Positions 1-6,389 are shown, counted from the stretch's first letter. The stretch is 8,703 bases of DNA from an uncultured Ellagibacter sp. (GCA_934661105.1 CAKUIV010000081.1:1-8703), one strand, 5' to 3'. The notes: generated by a model from the sequence alone, not told the origin. Numbers and translations: made by a program.

Positions 1-242
1 CGCGCCACGGTGTAGCGGCCCTGCGCCATGATCTGGTCTTCCACCATGTCCTGGATTTCCTCGACCGACACGGTGTGCCCGCTGCGCCCGCACAGCCACT
101 CGACGCTGTGCGCCGCAAGCGCGATCTGGTCGTCGGTCAAACGCTCGATTTCGGCGACCTCGTTGTTGGCCGCCTTGATCGCGTTCACGATTTTGTCGAT
201 GTCGAAGGGGACTTCAGATCCGCTGCGCTTGATGATCTTCAT
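1..242 (-). CDS. nrdD: Anaerobic ribonucleoside-triphosphate reductase, N-terminal ATP-cone (partial)
   Basis: Only the first 80 codons lie in the window; the gene runs off the left edge. The start is the ATG at 242-240, preceded by AGGAAG with about 4 bases of spacing. The protein begins MKIIKRSGSEVPFDIDKIV and continues with an ANNEV segment and a VSVEEIQDMVEDQIM segment. This is the ATP-cone, the allosteric nucleotide-binding domain at the N terminus of ribonucleotide reductases (and of NrdR). The wording resembles class III (oxygen-sensitive, glycyl-radical) NrdD, which reduces ribonucleoside triphosphates to deoxyribonucleotides in the cytoplasm. The catalytic part is not visible, so class I or II cannot be excluded from the cone alone. 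NrdR itself is unlikely because that protein starts with a zinc ribbon. An NrdR-box upstream (423-438) independently supports a reductase gene. Confidence 0.78.
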   Translation of the reverse strand, partial: MKIIKRSGSEVPFDIDKIVNAIKAANNEVAEIERLTDDQIALAAHSVEWLCGRSGHTVSVEEIQDMVEDQIMAQGRYTVA

Positions 243-368
243 GGCACTTCCTTTTCCCGCTTATTCTTCAAACAACGTCATCGTTTGCGCCCCGGTAAAG
301 AGCGCACGACATGCACACGGCGTTTTTCGAGGTGAGGACGCCGCGCGTAGTGTCGGGATGTTTCTCAA

Positions 369-390
369 GCGGCGCCCACAGGCGCGCCGC
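369..390. other. GC-rich stem-loop in the reductase leader
   Basis: A perfect 7-bp stem (GCGGCGC paired with GCGCCGC) encloses an 8-base loop. On the plus strand it is followed by CTTTTCTTT, so it could stop antisense transcription leaving the reductase region. On the minus strand it would sit about 10 nt from the predicted mRNA 5' end, where such stems can protect a transcript. Which strand matters cannot be told from sequence. Confidence 0.35.
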
Positions 391-405
391 CTTTTCTTTG
401 TCTCT

Positions 406-411
406 ATAATA
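406..411 (-). promoter_or_regulatory. Candidate -10 element of the reductase gene
   Basis: Read on the minus strand this is TATTAT, one base from TATAAT, followed 7 bases on by an A near 399 as a plausible start site. No good -35 is seen; the position where it would lie (about 429-434) falls inside the NrdR box, as expected for a repressor that blocks polymerase. The predicted leader is about 157 nt. TATAAT also reads on the plus strand at 405-410, so direction is not certain. Confidence 0.4.
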
Positions 412-422
412 CGACAGGTTGA

Positions 423-438
423 GCACAAGATATTGTGT
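423..438. promoter_or_regulatory. NrdR box (ribonucleotide reductase operator)
   Basis: The bases GCACAAGATATTGTGT match the published NrdR consensus acaCwAtATaTwgtgt at 14 of 16 positions and are palindromic around 430.5 except at the outermost and one inner pair. NrdR is the ATP-cone repressor that switches off ribonucleotide reductase genes when dATP is high. The box lies about 180 bases upstream of the reductase start codon and just upstream of a candidate minus-strand -10 element, a repressing position. Confidence 0.75.
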
Positions 439-453
439 TTTCTGGTGAATGAA

Positions 454-469
454 AATCCACAGGTGGTGC
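454..469. promoter_or_regulatory. Possible degenerate second NrdR box
   Basis: NrdR usually binds paired boxes with centres about 31 bases apart. Exactly 31 bases from the strong box is a short inverted repeat, CCAC-AG-GTGG, centred at 461.5. It matches the 16-base consensus at only about 8 positions, so the call rests on spacing and symmetry rather than sequence. Confidence 0.3.
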
Positions 470-670
470 TTCAACTTAGTTTTCAACAGCCCTGCAAAAT
501 CGCAAATCCCCACCTCGCCACACAGGGAGCGCATTATTTGGAACGCCCGGAATCGAGGTTTTCAACAATCGCAAAACCGCAGGTCGATTTTTTCGATGCG
601 CCCGCGCTTCTCGATTGGGTCTTGACAAGCGCGAAAACGCGTCGTCGCGAAACCTTTCTCGCAACATCGC

Positions 671-676
671 TATACT
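671..676 (+). promoter_or_regulatory. Candidate -10 of the fusion gene (near-leaderless)
   Basis: TATACT lies 8 bases before the ATG at 685. A start 7 bases downstream of it would give a transcript with only about 2 bases before the start codon. The same TATACT hexamer precedes the DUF1292 gene and the HAD gene on the minus strand. No -35 with normal spacing is visible; a TTGACA at 622-627 is too far away (43 bases) to pair with it. Confidence 0.4.
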
Positions 677-684
677 TGCAAGGC

Positions 685-2199
685 ATGGCAACCTACCAAC
701 ATATCTCGCACGGGTTCGACCCCGTCTTCGACGAGCATTCGCGCGTCCTCGTTCTCGGGTCGTTCCCCTCTGCGCTTTCGCGGAAGAACGACTTCTACTA
801 CGGCAATCCGAGCAACCGCTTCTGGCGCGTCATGGCGAGCGTCCTCGGTGCGCCGGTGCCGCCGAACGAAGACGACATCGAGCGCTTGCAGCCGACGGGC
901 GCAGCGTCCGAAAGCGCGCCTTCGGCCCTCGAGGCGTCGATCGAGGCGAAGCGGCGACTGCTTCTGCGCGGTCGCATCGCGCTCTGGGACGTTATCGAGG
1001 AATGCGATATCAAGGGCTCGTTCGATGCGAGCATCAAAAACGTCGTTCCCGCGCACGTCGAGCGCATCGCCGAGTCGACGCGCATCGCGGCCGTCGTCTG
1101 CAACGGAAGCACTGCAGGCAGGCTCTACAAACGCTTCCTGCAGTGGAAAGTCGGCCTGGACGCGCACGTGCTCCCCTCCACAAGCCCCGCCAACGCCTCG
1201 TGGAGCCTTGAGCGGCTTATCCAGCGCTGGAGCGAGGAGTTCGAACGCATTTGGGACGAGGTCGCCGCTGCCGAAGCGCGCTGGGGCGAAAAGAGCGCGA
1301 GGGGGTCTGACGTCATGCGCGAGGCGGAAGGTGCGAGCAGCGCGGGGGCGAGCGCCGCGGGCGGCAACGCCCGAGCACCGCAGGCACGCGGACCCGTCTC
1401 ATACGGCGTCGTGAAGGCAACCGCGCCCGCTGCCTCTTCGTACGCCGTCCATAAATCGATGCAGGGCAACAAGCGCAAAGACACCAAACCCGAGCTTCTA
1501 GTGCGCGAGCGACTGCGCGCGGCGGGCCTTGGCGGCTACCGGCTGCAGTGGAAGGTGCCGGGGCGACCCGACATCGCGTGGCCCGGGAAAAAGGTGTGCA
1601 TCTTCGTGAACGGCTGCTTCTGGCACCGCTGCCCGCATTGCAGCCCTTCCACGCCGAAGAAGAACATCGGGTACTGGACGGCGAAGTTCGACCGCAACGT
1701 CGAGCGCGACCGCAAGAACGTCGATGCGCTTCAGGCGGACGGTTGGCGCGTGCACACGATCTGGGAATGCGAGCTCAAGAAGAAGGCGCTCGACGCCACG
1801 ATGGCGCGCCTTCTGCCCGAGCTTGCCAGCGAATTGGGAAAGACGTTGCGCATCGAGAGAATCGAGGCGCCCGCTACGCCTGAGGGCGCCGCGACGAGCG
1901 CGCAACGCCACTTCATGTACGTCATCGAGTGCTCCGATGGAACGCTCTACACCGGTTACACCACCGACGTCAAGGCGCGCTTCGCCCGCCATTGCGCGGG
2001 CACGGGTGCCAAGTACACGCGTGGGCGCGGGCCTCTCAACCTGCTCGCCCAAGCCGAATTCGAAACGAAGCACGACGCGATGAGCGCCGAATATCGTTTC
2101 AAGAAGCTTTCCCGCGACCAGAAGGACGCCCTACTCGCCCGTGCCGCAACAAGCAGCGAATCGTTCGAAAGAATCTTGCGAGATAAGCTGCTGAACTAG
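685..2199 (+). CDS. Glycosylase-Vsr-GIY-YIG triple-domain DNA repair fusion
   Basis: A single uninterrupted 504-residue frame. Residues ~1-190 are a uracil-DNA-glycosylase superfamily domain of the MUG/hypoxanthine (deoxyinosine) DNA glycosylase type: LGSFPS (24-29), FYYGNPSNRFW (37-47) and LPSTSPANAS (163-172). The MUG catalytic Asn of GINPG is replaced by Phe, as expected for the hypoxanthine-glycosylase-like branch. Residues ~194-250 are an Ala/Gly/Ser-rich linker. Residues ~255-385 are a full Vsr endonuclease: KDTKPE with Glu270, GRPDI with catalytic Asp295, FVNGCFWHRCPHC with His314, WECEL, and four Cys (311, 316, 319, 362) suited to the structural zinc. Residues ~409-486 are a GIY-YIG nuclease: MYV, LYTGYT, an Arg in the ARFARH segment, and Glu468. 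Glycosylases of this kind excise deaminated bases; Vsr nicks beside T:G mismatches. Combined repair of deaminated DNA is inference; a restriction or defence role is the alternative. The open frame continues upstream to 28, but this overlaps the reductase gene antisense, and domain homology begins just after the ATG at 685. The Shine-Dalgarno is weak (AAGG). Confidence 0.9.
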   Translation: MATYQHISHGFDPVFDEHSRVLVLGSFPSALSRKNDFYYGNPSNRFWRVMASVLGAPVPPNEDDIERLQPTGAASESAPSALEASIEAKRRLLLRGRIALWDVIEECDIKGSFDASIKNVVPAHVERIAESTRIAAVVCNGSTAGRLYKRFLQWKVGLDAHVLPSTSPANASWSLERLIQRWSEEFERIWDEVAAAEARWGEKSARGSDVMREAEGASSAGASAAGGNARAPQARGPVSYGVVKATAPAASSYAVHKSMQGNKRKDTKPELLVRERLRAAGLGGYRLQWKVPGRPDIAWPGKKVCIFVNGCFWHRCPHCSPSTPKKNIGYWTAKFDRNVERDRKNVDALQADGWRVHTIWECELKKKALDATMARLLPELASELGKTLRIERIEAPATPEGAATSAQRHFMYVIECSDGTLYTGYTTDVKARFARHCAGTGAKYTRGRGPLNLLAQAEFETKHDAMSAEYRFKKLSRDQKDALLARAATSSESFERILRDKLLN

Positions 2200-2216
2200 G
2201 CATTTGTATTTTAATT

Positions 2217-2263
2217 TATGCTTGTTGCGCATAATAAATAAGCATAGAATGCATTTTATGCAT
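2217..2263. promoter_or_regulatory. Cluster of TATGC/GCATA palindromes, likely LysR operator
   Basis: Within 47 AT-rich bases there are TATGCTT (2217-2223) inverted against AAGCATA (2240-2246), GCATA (2229-2233), and ATGCAT-TTT-ATGCAT (2249-2263). LysR-family proteins bind dyads of this kind near their own promoters, often to repress themselves. The cluster overlaps the candidate promoter of the regulator gene downstream, so autoregulation is the natural reading. Confidence 0.5.
2222..2250 (+). promoter_or_regulatory. Candidate promoter of the LysR regulator
   Basis: TTGTTG (2222-2227) and TAGAAT (2245-2250) are separated by 17 bases. The -10 differs from consensus at one position; the -35 keeps only TTG. 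A start near 2257 would give a leader of about 40 nt and lies inside the palindrome cluster. Confidence 0.4.
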
Positions 2264-2296
2264 GAGAAGCGATCCATTTCGGGGAACGGGGACACC

Positions 2297-3190
2297 ATGG
2301 ACGGCAGCATCTTGCGATATCGCGCATTCGTCCTCACCGCCGAGTTCAAAAGCTTCACCCGCGCCGCCGACGCGCTTGCCTATTCTCAACCGCAGATAAG
2401 CCGCATGGTCGCCGAGCTCGAAGCGGAATGGGGCGTGCAATTACTCGAACGATCGCGCGCAGGCGTCATGCTCACGTCCGAAGGCGTTCGACTTCTCCCT
2501 GCCGCACGGGCCATCGTGTCGGCGCAGGACGAATTCTGCACGCAAGTCGACGACGTATGCGGCCTGGCCTCAGGAACCATTCGAATCGGTTCGTTCTCAA
2601 GCGTCGCTGCACAGTGGGTGCCGAATATCATACGAGCCTTTCTCGGCGATTATCCCGGTATGGACTACGAGCTGCTCTTGGGCGGTTACCCGGAAATCGA
2701 GCGCGCGCTCATCGAAGGGCGCATCGATTGCGGGTTCTTGCCTACGCCGACAAACTCCGCGTTCACCATGAGGGAGATTGAGAAAGACGAGCTGCTCGCC
2801 GTGCTCCCGGAAGGCCACCCCTTAGCCGAACGAGATGCGGTAACGCCCAAACAACTCGCAGGCGAATCGTTCATCCTGCCCGAAACGAACGAAGACGCTG
2901 ACGTCGTAGACGTGTTCAAGCGCGCTCGCGTTGCACTGCGGCCCCATGTTGCGCTCGCAGACGACCATGCCGTCATATCGATGGTTGAAAAGGGGCTTGG
3001 AGTCAGCGTGCTCCATTCGCTTGCCCTTGTGCGCACCCCCTGCCGCGTTGTAGCGCGTCCGCTCAAGCCGCGCGCATTCCGCACCATCGGATTCGCCACG
3101 AAAAAAGGAAGCGCCGCACCGTTGTCGGTGCAGCGCTTCGTCCACTACCTCGATTGTCGCGATGGAGGCAAGCCTTACTCGAAGGAGTAA
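2297..3190 (+). CDS. LysR-family transcriptional regulator
   Basis: A 297-residue protein, the normal family length. The N terminus (residues ~1-60) carries the LysR winged helix-turn-helix, with FTRAADALAYSQPQISRMV as the helix-turn-helix core and LTSEG in the wing region. The rest is the two-lobed effector-binding domain, starting around IRIGSFSSVAAQWVP and including LLAVLPEGHPLA and VEKGLGVSVL segments typical of the family. The ligand and targets are not readable from sequence. The ATG at 2297 is preferred over upstream starts in the same frame because it has a GGGGA Shine-Dalgarno just ahead and homology begins immediately; an upstream start would run through the operator cluster. The gene follows the fusion gene on the same strand after 97 bases but appears to have its own promoter. 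Its 3' end overlaps the convergent DUF1292 gene by 16 bases. Confidence 0.93.
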   Translation: MDGSILRYRAFVLTAEFKSFTRAADALAYSQPQISRMVAELEAEWGVQLLERSRAGVMLTSEGVRLLPAARAIVSAQDEFCTQVDDVCGLASGTIRIGSFSSVAAQWVPNIIRAFLGDYPGMDYELLLGGYPEIERALIEGRIDCGFLPTPTNSAFTMREIEKDELLAVLPEGHPLAERDAVTPKQLAGESFILPETNEDADVVDVFKRARVALRPHVALADDHAVISMVEKGLGVSVLHSLALVRTPCRVVARPLKPRAFRTIGFATKKGSAAPLSVQRFVHYLDCRDGGKPYSKE

Positions 3191-3495
3191 AGGTCGCGCG
3201 TCGCTTCCTGGAAGGCACGGTAGGCCTCAACAGCCACGGCCTCGTCCTCCACAAGCTCGAAACCGATCGGCTCGTCGTCTTCGTCGAACTCAACGGCTTC
3301 GAGAATCACGACCTCACCCGACGAAAGCGCCGGCTCGTCGTCGCTTACCGGGAAGAAGAAACCGTAGCGATGCCCTTCGTGCAGAAGGAGGCCCAGAAAC
3401 TCGAGCGTCGTCATGTCGCCCTTCGCGTCCTGAAACTCAAGCGTCATGCCCTCCTCGACCGGCGGGCAGAAATTGGGGTTCGATCCTTCGCGCAT
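3175..3495 (-). CDS. DUF1292 domain protein
   Basis: A 106-residue, strongly acidic soluble protein. Its order of features matches the DUF1292 (YrzB-like) family: an MTLEFQDAKGDMTTLEFLGL strand region, then a GHRYGFFFPV segment corresponding to the family's G-x-x-Y-x-x-x-x-P pattern, EVVILEAVEF, and a C-terminal half with many Asp/Glu. No biochemical function is established for the family. The ATG at 3495 is preceded by a good AGAGAGGAG Shine-Dalgarno about 7 bases away. It is transcribed alone: secDF, the next gene downstream of which it lies, ends at 3637 with a terminator between. Its last 16 bases overlap the end of the convergent LysR gene, so the two may interfere through antisense transcripts. 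Confidence 0.85.
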   Translation of the reverse strand: MREGSNPNFCPPVEEGMTLEFQDAKGDMTTLEFLGLLLHEGHRYGFFFPVSDDEPALSSGEVVILEAVEFDEDDEPIGFELVEDEAVAVEAYRAFQEATRDLYSFE

Positions 3496-3552
3496 CGTCG
3501 CGCTCCTCTCTCTTCACGCGCCGATCGGCGGCGCGGTTCTCAGCTCATCACA

Positions 3553-3558
3553 AGTATA
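3553..3558 (-). promoter_or_regulatory. Candidate -10 for the DUF1292 gene
   Basis: Minus-strand TATACT, the same hexamer seen ahead of the fusion and HAD genes. It would start transcription near 3546, giving a leader of about 50 nt that includes the 12-base palindrome CGCCGATCGGCG (3519-3530). The -35 region would fall within the secDF terminator stem and no -35 is recognisable. Confidence 0.4.
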
Positions 3559-3571
3559 CGGGAATACGAAA

Positions 3572-3602
3572 CGAGCCTTCGCCGCAACAAGGCGAAGGCT
3601 CG
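3572..3602 (-). terminator. secDF transcription terminator
   Basis: A perfect 12-bp stem (CGAGCCTTCGCC paired with GGCGAAGGCTCG) with a 7-base loop, 34 bases past the secDF stop codon. On the minus strand it is followed by GTTTCGTATT, a broken T-tract. Position and stem strength make it the end of the secDF transcript; the interrupted T-run lowers certainty about efficiency. Confidence 0.75.
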
Positions 3603-3636
3603 CGAAATCAACGCGTTGCGCGCACGGGGCGAACGC

Positions 3637-6213
3637 CTACTTCGACTTCTTCTTACGCTCAGCGCGCGAAAGCTTGCGCTTGCCGAAATCGGGCGACACC
3701 GCGGCATCGTGAGGCGACACGGCCGAAGACGTCGATGCAGTCGAACCCTCTCCCTCGGATGCTGCCGCTGCAGCGGCACCTGCGGCAACGGGAGCAACCG
3801 TACCCGGAAGGCGGTTCAAGAACCAGCGCTGGATATCGGTGCCGTACTTCTTCTGCAGCTTCTTGAAGCGCGGCTCGTGCGTCTTCCAGATAACGTAGAG
3901 CGGCGTCGCGATGGCGTAGGAGGAGTAGCAGCCGCACACGAGGCCGACCGTCATGGCCAGCGCGAAATCCTTCAGCGTCTCGCCGCCGAAGAGCAGCATC
4001 GCCACAACCGGGATGAGCGACGTGATGGACGTGTTGAGCGAACGGACGAGAACCTCGTTCACCGAGTGGTTCGCCATGGTCGCGAACGTGCACTTCACCG
4101 ACTCGTCCTTCATGTTCTCGTTGATGCGATGGAACACGACGACCGTGTCGTAAAGCGAGTAGCCGAGGATGGTGAGCAGCGCGGCGACCGTGTTCGGTGT
4201 GATCTCGCGGCCAACGAGCACATACACGCCGACAACGATGATGAGGTCGTGCAGCAGCGCGACAACCGCGGACACACCCATCTTCGGGTCGCGGAAGCGG
4301 ATGGAAATGTAGGCGATGATCAGCAGCAGCGACACGAAGAACGCGATCGCCGAGGACTGGATGACGCTTGCGCCCCAGTCAGGACCGATCGTGGTCACCT
4401 CGAAGCTCTCGGTTCCCCACCCGAAATCGTCGGCAACCTTGTTCGCCGTGACCGTCGCGTCTTCTGCGGCAGTAGTGGTGGTGCGCACGAGGAAGCCGGG
4501 CTCGCCGTCCGACACGGTGGTCTGGATGACGGCATCGGGCTCGCCCGCGTCGGCGAAGGCGTCGCGCATCTGCTCGGTCGTGACGTCGCCGGTGCCGTGG
4601 AAGGTGACGCTCGTGCCGCCGACGAACTCGATGCCGAAGTTCATGCCGCGCACGCCGATGATGACGCCGACAAGGACGATCGCCACGCAAGCGATGGTGA
4701 GGAAGATCTTCTTAAACCCAAGCAGGTTGATGTCGAGCTTGATGAAGCGGCCTTTCACGTCCTTGCGCGACTGGGCAGGCTTCTCGCCCTGGAAGTAGGG
4801 GGCCGCGGCGATGCAATCGTTCACACCCCAGAACTTCGGATGCTTGGCGATGAGCTTCGGCGCAAGCAGACGGATGATCGGTGCCTTGAACAGAAGCATC
4901 ATCACGATGTCGCACACGATGCCGAGCGCGAGCGTCATACCGAAGCCCTTGACCGACGCGCTTGCCAGGAAGAACAGCGTGAGCGCGGAAACAAGCGTGA
5001 CGAGGTCGGCGTCGATGGACGTCATGATGCCGTGACGCACGCCGGTGATGGAGGCGGCGCGCACGCTTCTGCCCATGCGGATCTCCTCGCGGAAGCGCTC
5101 AAGCGTGAGGATGGAGGAGTCGGCCGCCATGCCGATGGTGAGCACGATGCCCGCGATGCCGGCGAGCGACAGGCTGAACAGGCCGAACGAGGAGAGCAGC
5201 GCGAGGATGCCGAGATAGAGCACCGCGAACACCGCCATGGCCGCGGCGGTGATGAGGCCCAAGCCCTCATAGAAGATGAGCAGATAGAGCATGACGATGA
5301 TAAGGCCGGCGATGGCGACGACGACACCGGACTGCAGCGCGTCCTGGCCAAGCGTCGGGCCGACGACCTGGCTCTGCGCGTACTCGAAGCTCACGGGAAG
5401 CGAGCCCGACTCGAGCACCGTCTTCATCTGCTTGGCCTCATCGAGCGTATAACCGCCGGTGATGGACACGTTGCCGTCGGAGATAACCGACTGCACGGCG
5501 GGCGCGGACTGCACCTCGCCGTCGAGGATGATGACGATCTGGCCCTTCGAGGAGGCGAGATCCTGCGTCGCCTGGGCGAACGCGGCCGTGCCCTCGGAAT
5601 CGAGCCGCAGGTTGACGGCGTAATCGGTGGAGGTCTGCGAAGCCTGGCCGACGTCGACCTTCTCGATGTTGGAACCGGTGATGATGGGCGTGTAGGTGCC
5701 ATCGGTCACCTCGAGGTGTTTGACCTCTTCACTCGGAAAGGAGTTGCCGAAGTCGTCGGTCACCGTCGATTGGGTTCCGTACTGGCCGTTTTGGATCTTC
5801 GTCTTCACGTCGGAGTCGGTGAAGGAATCGAGGCGGGCGAATTCGAGCTTGCCCGTCTTGCCGATGGTGTTGAGCGCTTCCTCGGTGTCGGAAAGGCCGG
5901 GGATCTGCACGAGGATCTGGTCGTTGTTCTGGATCTGGACGACCGCTTCCGATGCGCCGAGCGCGTTCACGCGGCTTTCGATGATGGCGCGCGAAGACTC
6001 CATGTCGTCGGTGGAAACATCGGTGCCGTCGTTGTTGTGCGCGGTGAGCACGACCGACAGGCCGCCCTGGATATCGAGGCCTTGGTTGATCTTTTCCTGT
6101 GGAGGGGTGAACGCGACGATCGAGCCGATAACCAAAAGAGCCATCGCCGTGAGCAACCAGACGTTGCGCCTATCCTTATTATGGTGCTTCTTCTTTTTCT
6201 GAGGATCCGCCAT
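3637..6213 (-). CDS. secDF: Fused protein translocase subunit SecD-SecF
   Basis: An 858-residue inner-membrane protein that uses the proton gradient to help the SecYEG channel pull exported proteins across. SecD half: membrane helix at ~18-36, INQGLDIQGG (42-51), the large external P1 domain (~55-280) with RVNALGASEAVVQIQ, then helices from ~294 to ~450 containing GMAADSSILTLERFREE (361-377) with conserved Asp365. SecF half starts ~490: helix ~502-521, MNFGIEFVGGTSV (524-536), external domain, then helices from ~619 including VALLHDLIIV and GYSLYDTVVVFHRINEN (684-700) with conserved Asp689. The C-terminal tail (~800-858) is Ala/Ser-rich and ends in a Lys/Arg cluster. Single-chain SecDF is known in Bacillus and others. 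The start ATG at 6213 has AGGAAG about 10 bases upstream. The usual SecF motif is NDTVVVFDRI; here Tyr688 and His695 replace Asn and Asp. yajC is not adjacent. A terminator separates it from tgt upstream. Confidence 0.96.
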   Translation of the reverse strand: MADPQKKKKHHNKDRRNVWLLTAMALLVIGSIVAFTPPQEKINQGLDIQGGLSVVLTAHNNDGTDVSTDDMESSRAIIESRVNALGASEAVVQIQNNDQILVQIPGLSDTEEALNTIGKTGKLEFARLDSFTDSDVKTKIQNGQYGTQSTVTDDFGNSFPSEEVKHLEVTDGTYTPIITGSNIEKVDVGQASQTSTDYAVNLRLDSEGTAAFAQATQDLASSKGQIVIILDGEVQSAPAVQSVISDGNVSITGGYTLDEAKQMKTVLESGSLPVSFEYAQSQVVGPTLGQDALQSGVVVAIAGLIIVMLYLLIFYEGLGLITAAAMAVFAVLYLGILALLSSFGLFSLSLAGIAGIVLTIGMAADSSILTLERFREEIRMGRSVRAASITGVRHGIMTSIDADLVTLVSALTLFFLASASVKGFGMTLALGIVCDIVMMLLFKAPIIRLLAPKLIAKHPKFWGVNDCIAAAPYFQGEKPAQSRKDVKGRFIKLDINLLGFKKIFLTIACVAIVLVGVIIGVRGMNFGIEFVGGTSVTFHGTGDVTTEQMRDAFADAGEPDAVIQTTVSDGEPGFLVRTTTTAAEDATVTANKVADDFGWGTESFEVTTIGPDWGASVIQSSAIAFFVSLLLIIAYISIRFRDPKMGVSAVVALLHDLIIVVGVYVLVGREITPNTVAALLTILGYSLYDTVVVFHRINENMKDESVKCTFATMANHSVNEVLVRSLNTSITSLIPVVAMLLFGGETLKDFALAMTVGLVCGCYSSYAIATPLYVIWKTHEPRFKKLQKKYGTDIQRWFLNRLPGTVAPVAAGAAAAAASEGEGSTASTSSAVSPHDAAVSPDFGKRKLSRAERKKKSK

Positions 6214-6290
6214 CTGTGTGAACTTCCTTACCTTGCCCTCGTCTCGAAGCGAACGCGGCGAGAGTGGATTCTACGTACATGAACTTTCGT

Positions 6291-6296
6291 ATTATG
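6291..6296 (-). promoter_or_regulatory. Candidate -10 for secDF
   Basis: Minus-strand CATAAT, five of six bases matching TATAAT, in the AT-rich gap upstream of secDF. It predicts a start near 6284 and a 70-nt leader. No convincing -35 is present. The gap after the tgt terminator needs a promoter, which is the main argument for it. Confidence 0.4.
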
Positions 6297-6359
6297 CCAC
6301 AACCGAACAAGCGAAAAAGTAACAAGCAGGTCTCAAACGGTAAATTATCCTCGAAAACA

Positions 6360-6389
6360 GATAGGAGGCCGCATCTGCGGTCTCCTATC
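6360..6389 (-). terminator. Terminator of the HAD-tgt operon
   Basis: A 14-bp stem (GATAGGAGGCCGCA against TGCGGTCTCCTATC, with one G-U pair) and a very tight loop, 39 bases past the tgt stop. On the minus strand it runs into TGTTTTC, a short T-tract; on the plus strand GCGGG follows, so it works in the minus direction. Confidence 0.85.

Larger units (their letters stand above)
243..684. other. Divergent intergenic region between reductase and fusion gene
   Basis: This 442-base gap separates divergent genes. It holds the NrdR box, the candidate reductase promoter and leader, a GC-rich stem-loop, and near its right end a TATACT element for the fusion gene. A 10-base direct repeat, GTTTTCAACA, occurs at 479-488 and 558-567. 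Open frames across it show no recognisable protein and overlap the operator, so I call no gene here. Confidence 0.6.

Noticed and set aside
454..462. AAATCCACA-like stretch as a DnaA box
   Set aside because: A single imperfect match with no partner boxes or AT-rich unwinding region; the spacing to the NrdR box explains the site better.
268..534. An 88-residue minus-strand open frame upstream of the reductase
   Set aside because: It spans the NrdR box and the predicted promoter and has no recognisable family or clear Shine-Dalgarno.
479..567. Direct repeat GTTTTCAACA at 479-488 and 558-567 as an operator or origin element
   Set aside because: Only two copies, 79 bases apart, not matching DnaA boxes or any regulator motif I recognise; could be chance.
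28..684. Upstream extension of the fusion protein by about 219 residues
   Set aside because: This part is antisense to the reductase gene and runs through the NrdR box; its translation is low-complexity and unrelated to any domain. The domain match begins just after the ATG at 685.
3154..6282. A 1042-codon plus-strand open frame
   Set aside because: It lies fully antisense to secDF and DUF1292, its translation is Arg/Asp/His/Glu-rich low-complexity sequence, and it matches no family. Long antisense frames are a by-product of GC-rich codon use.
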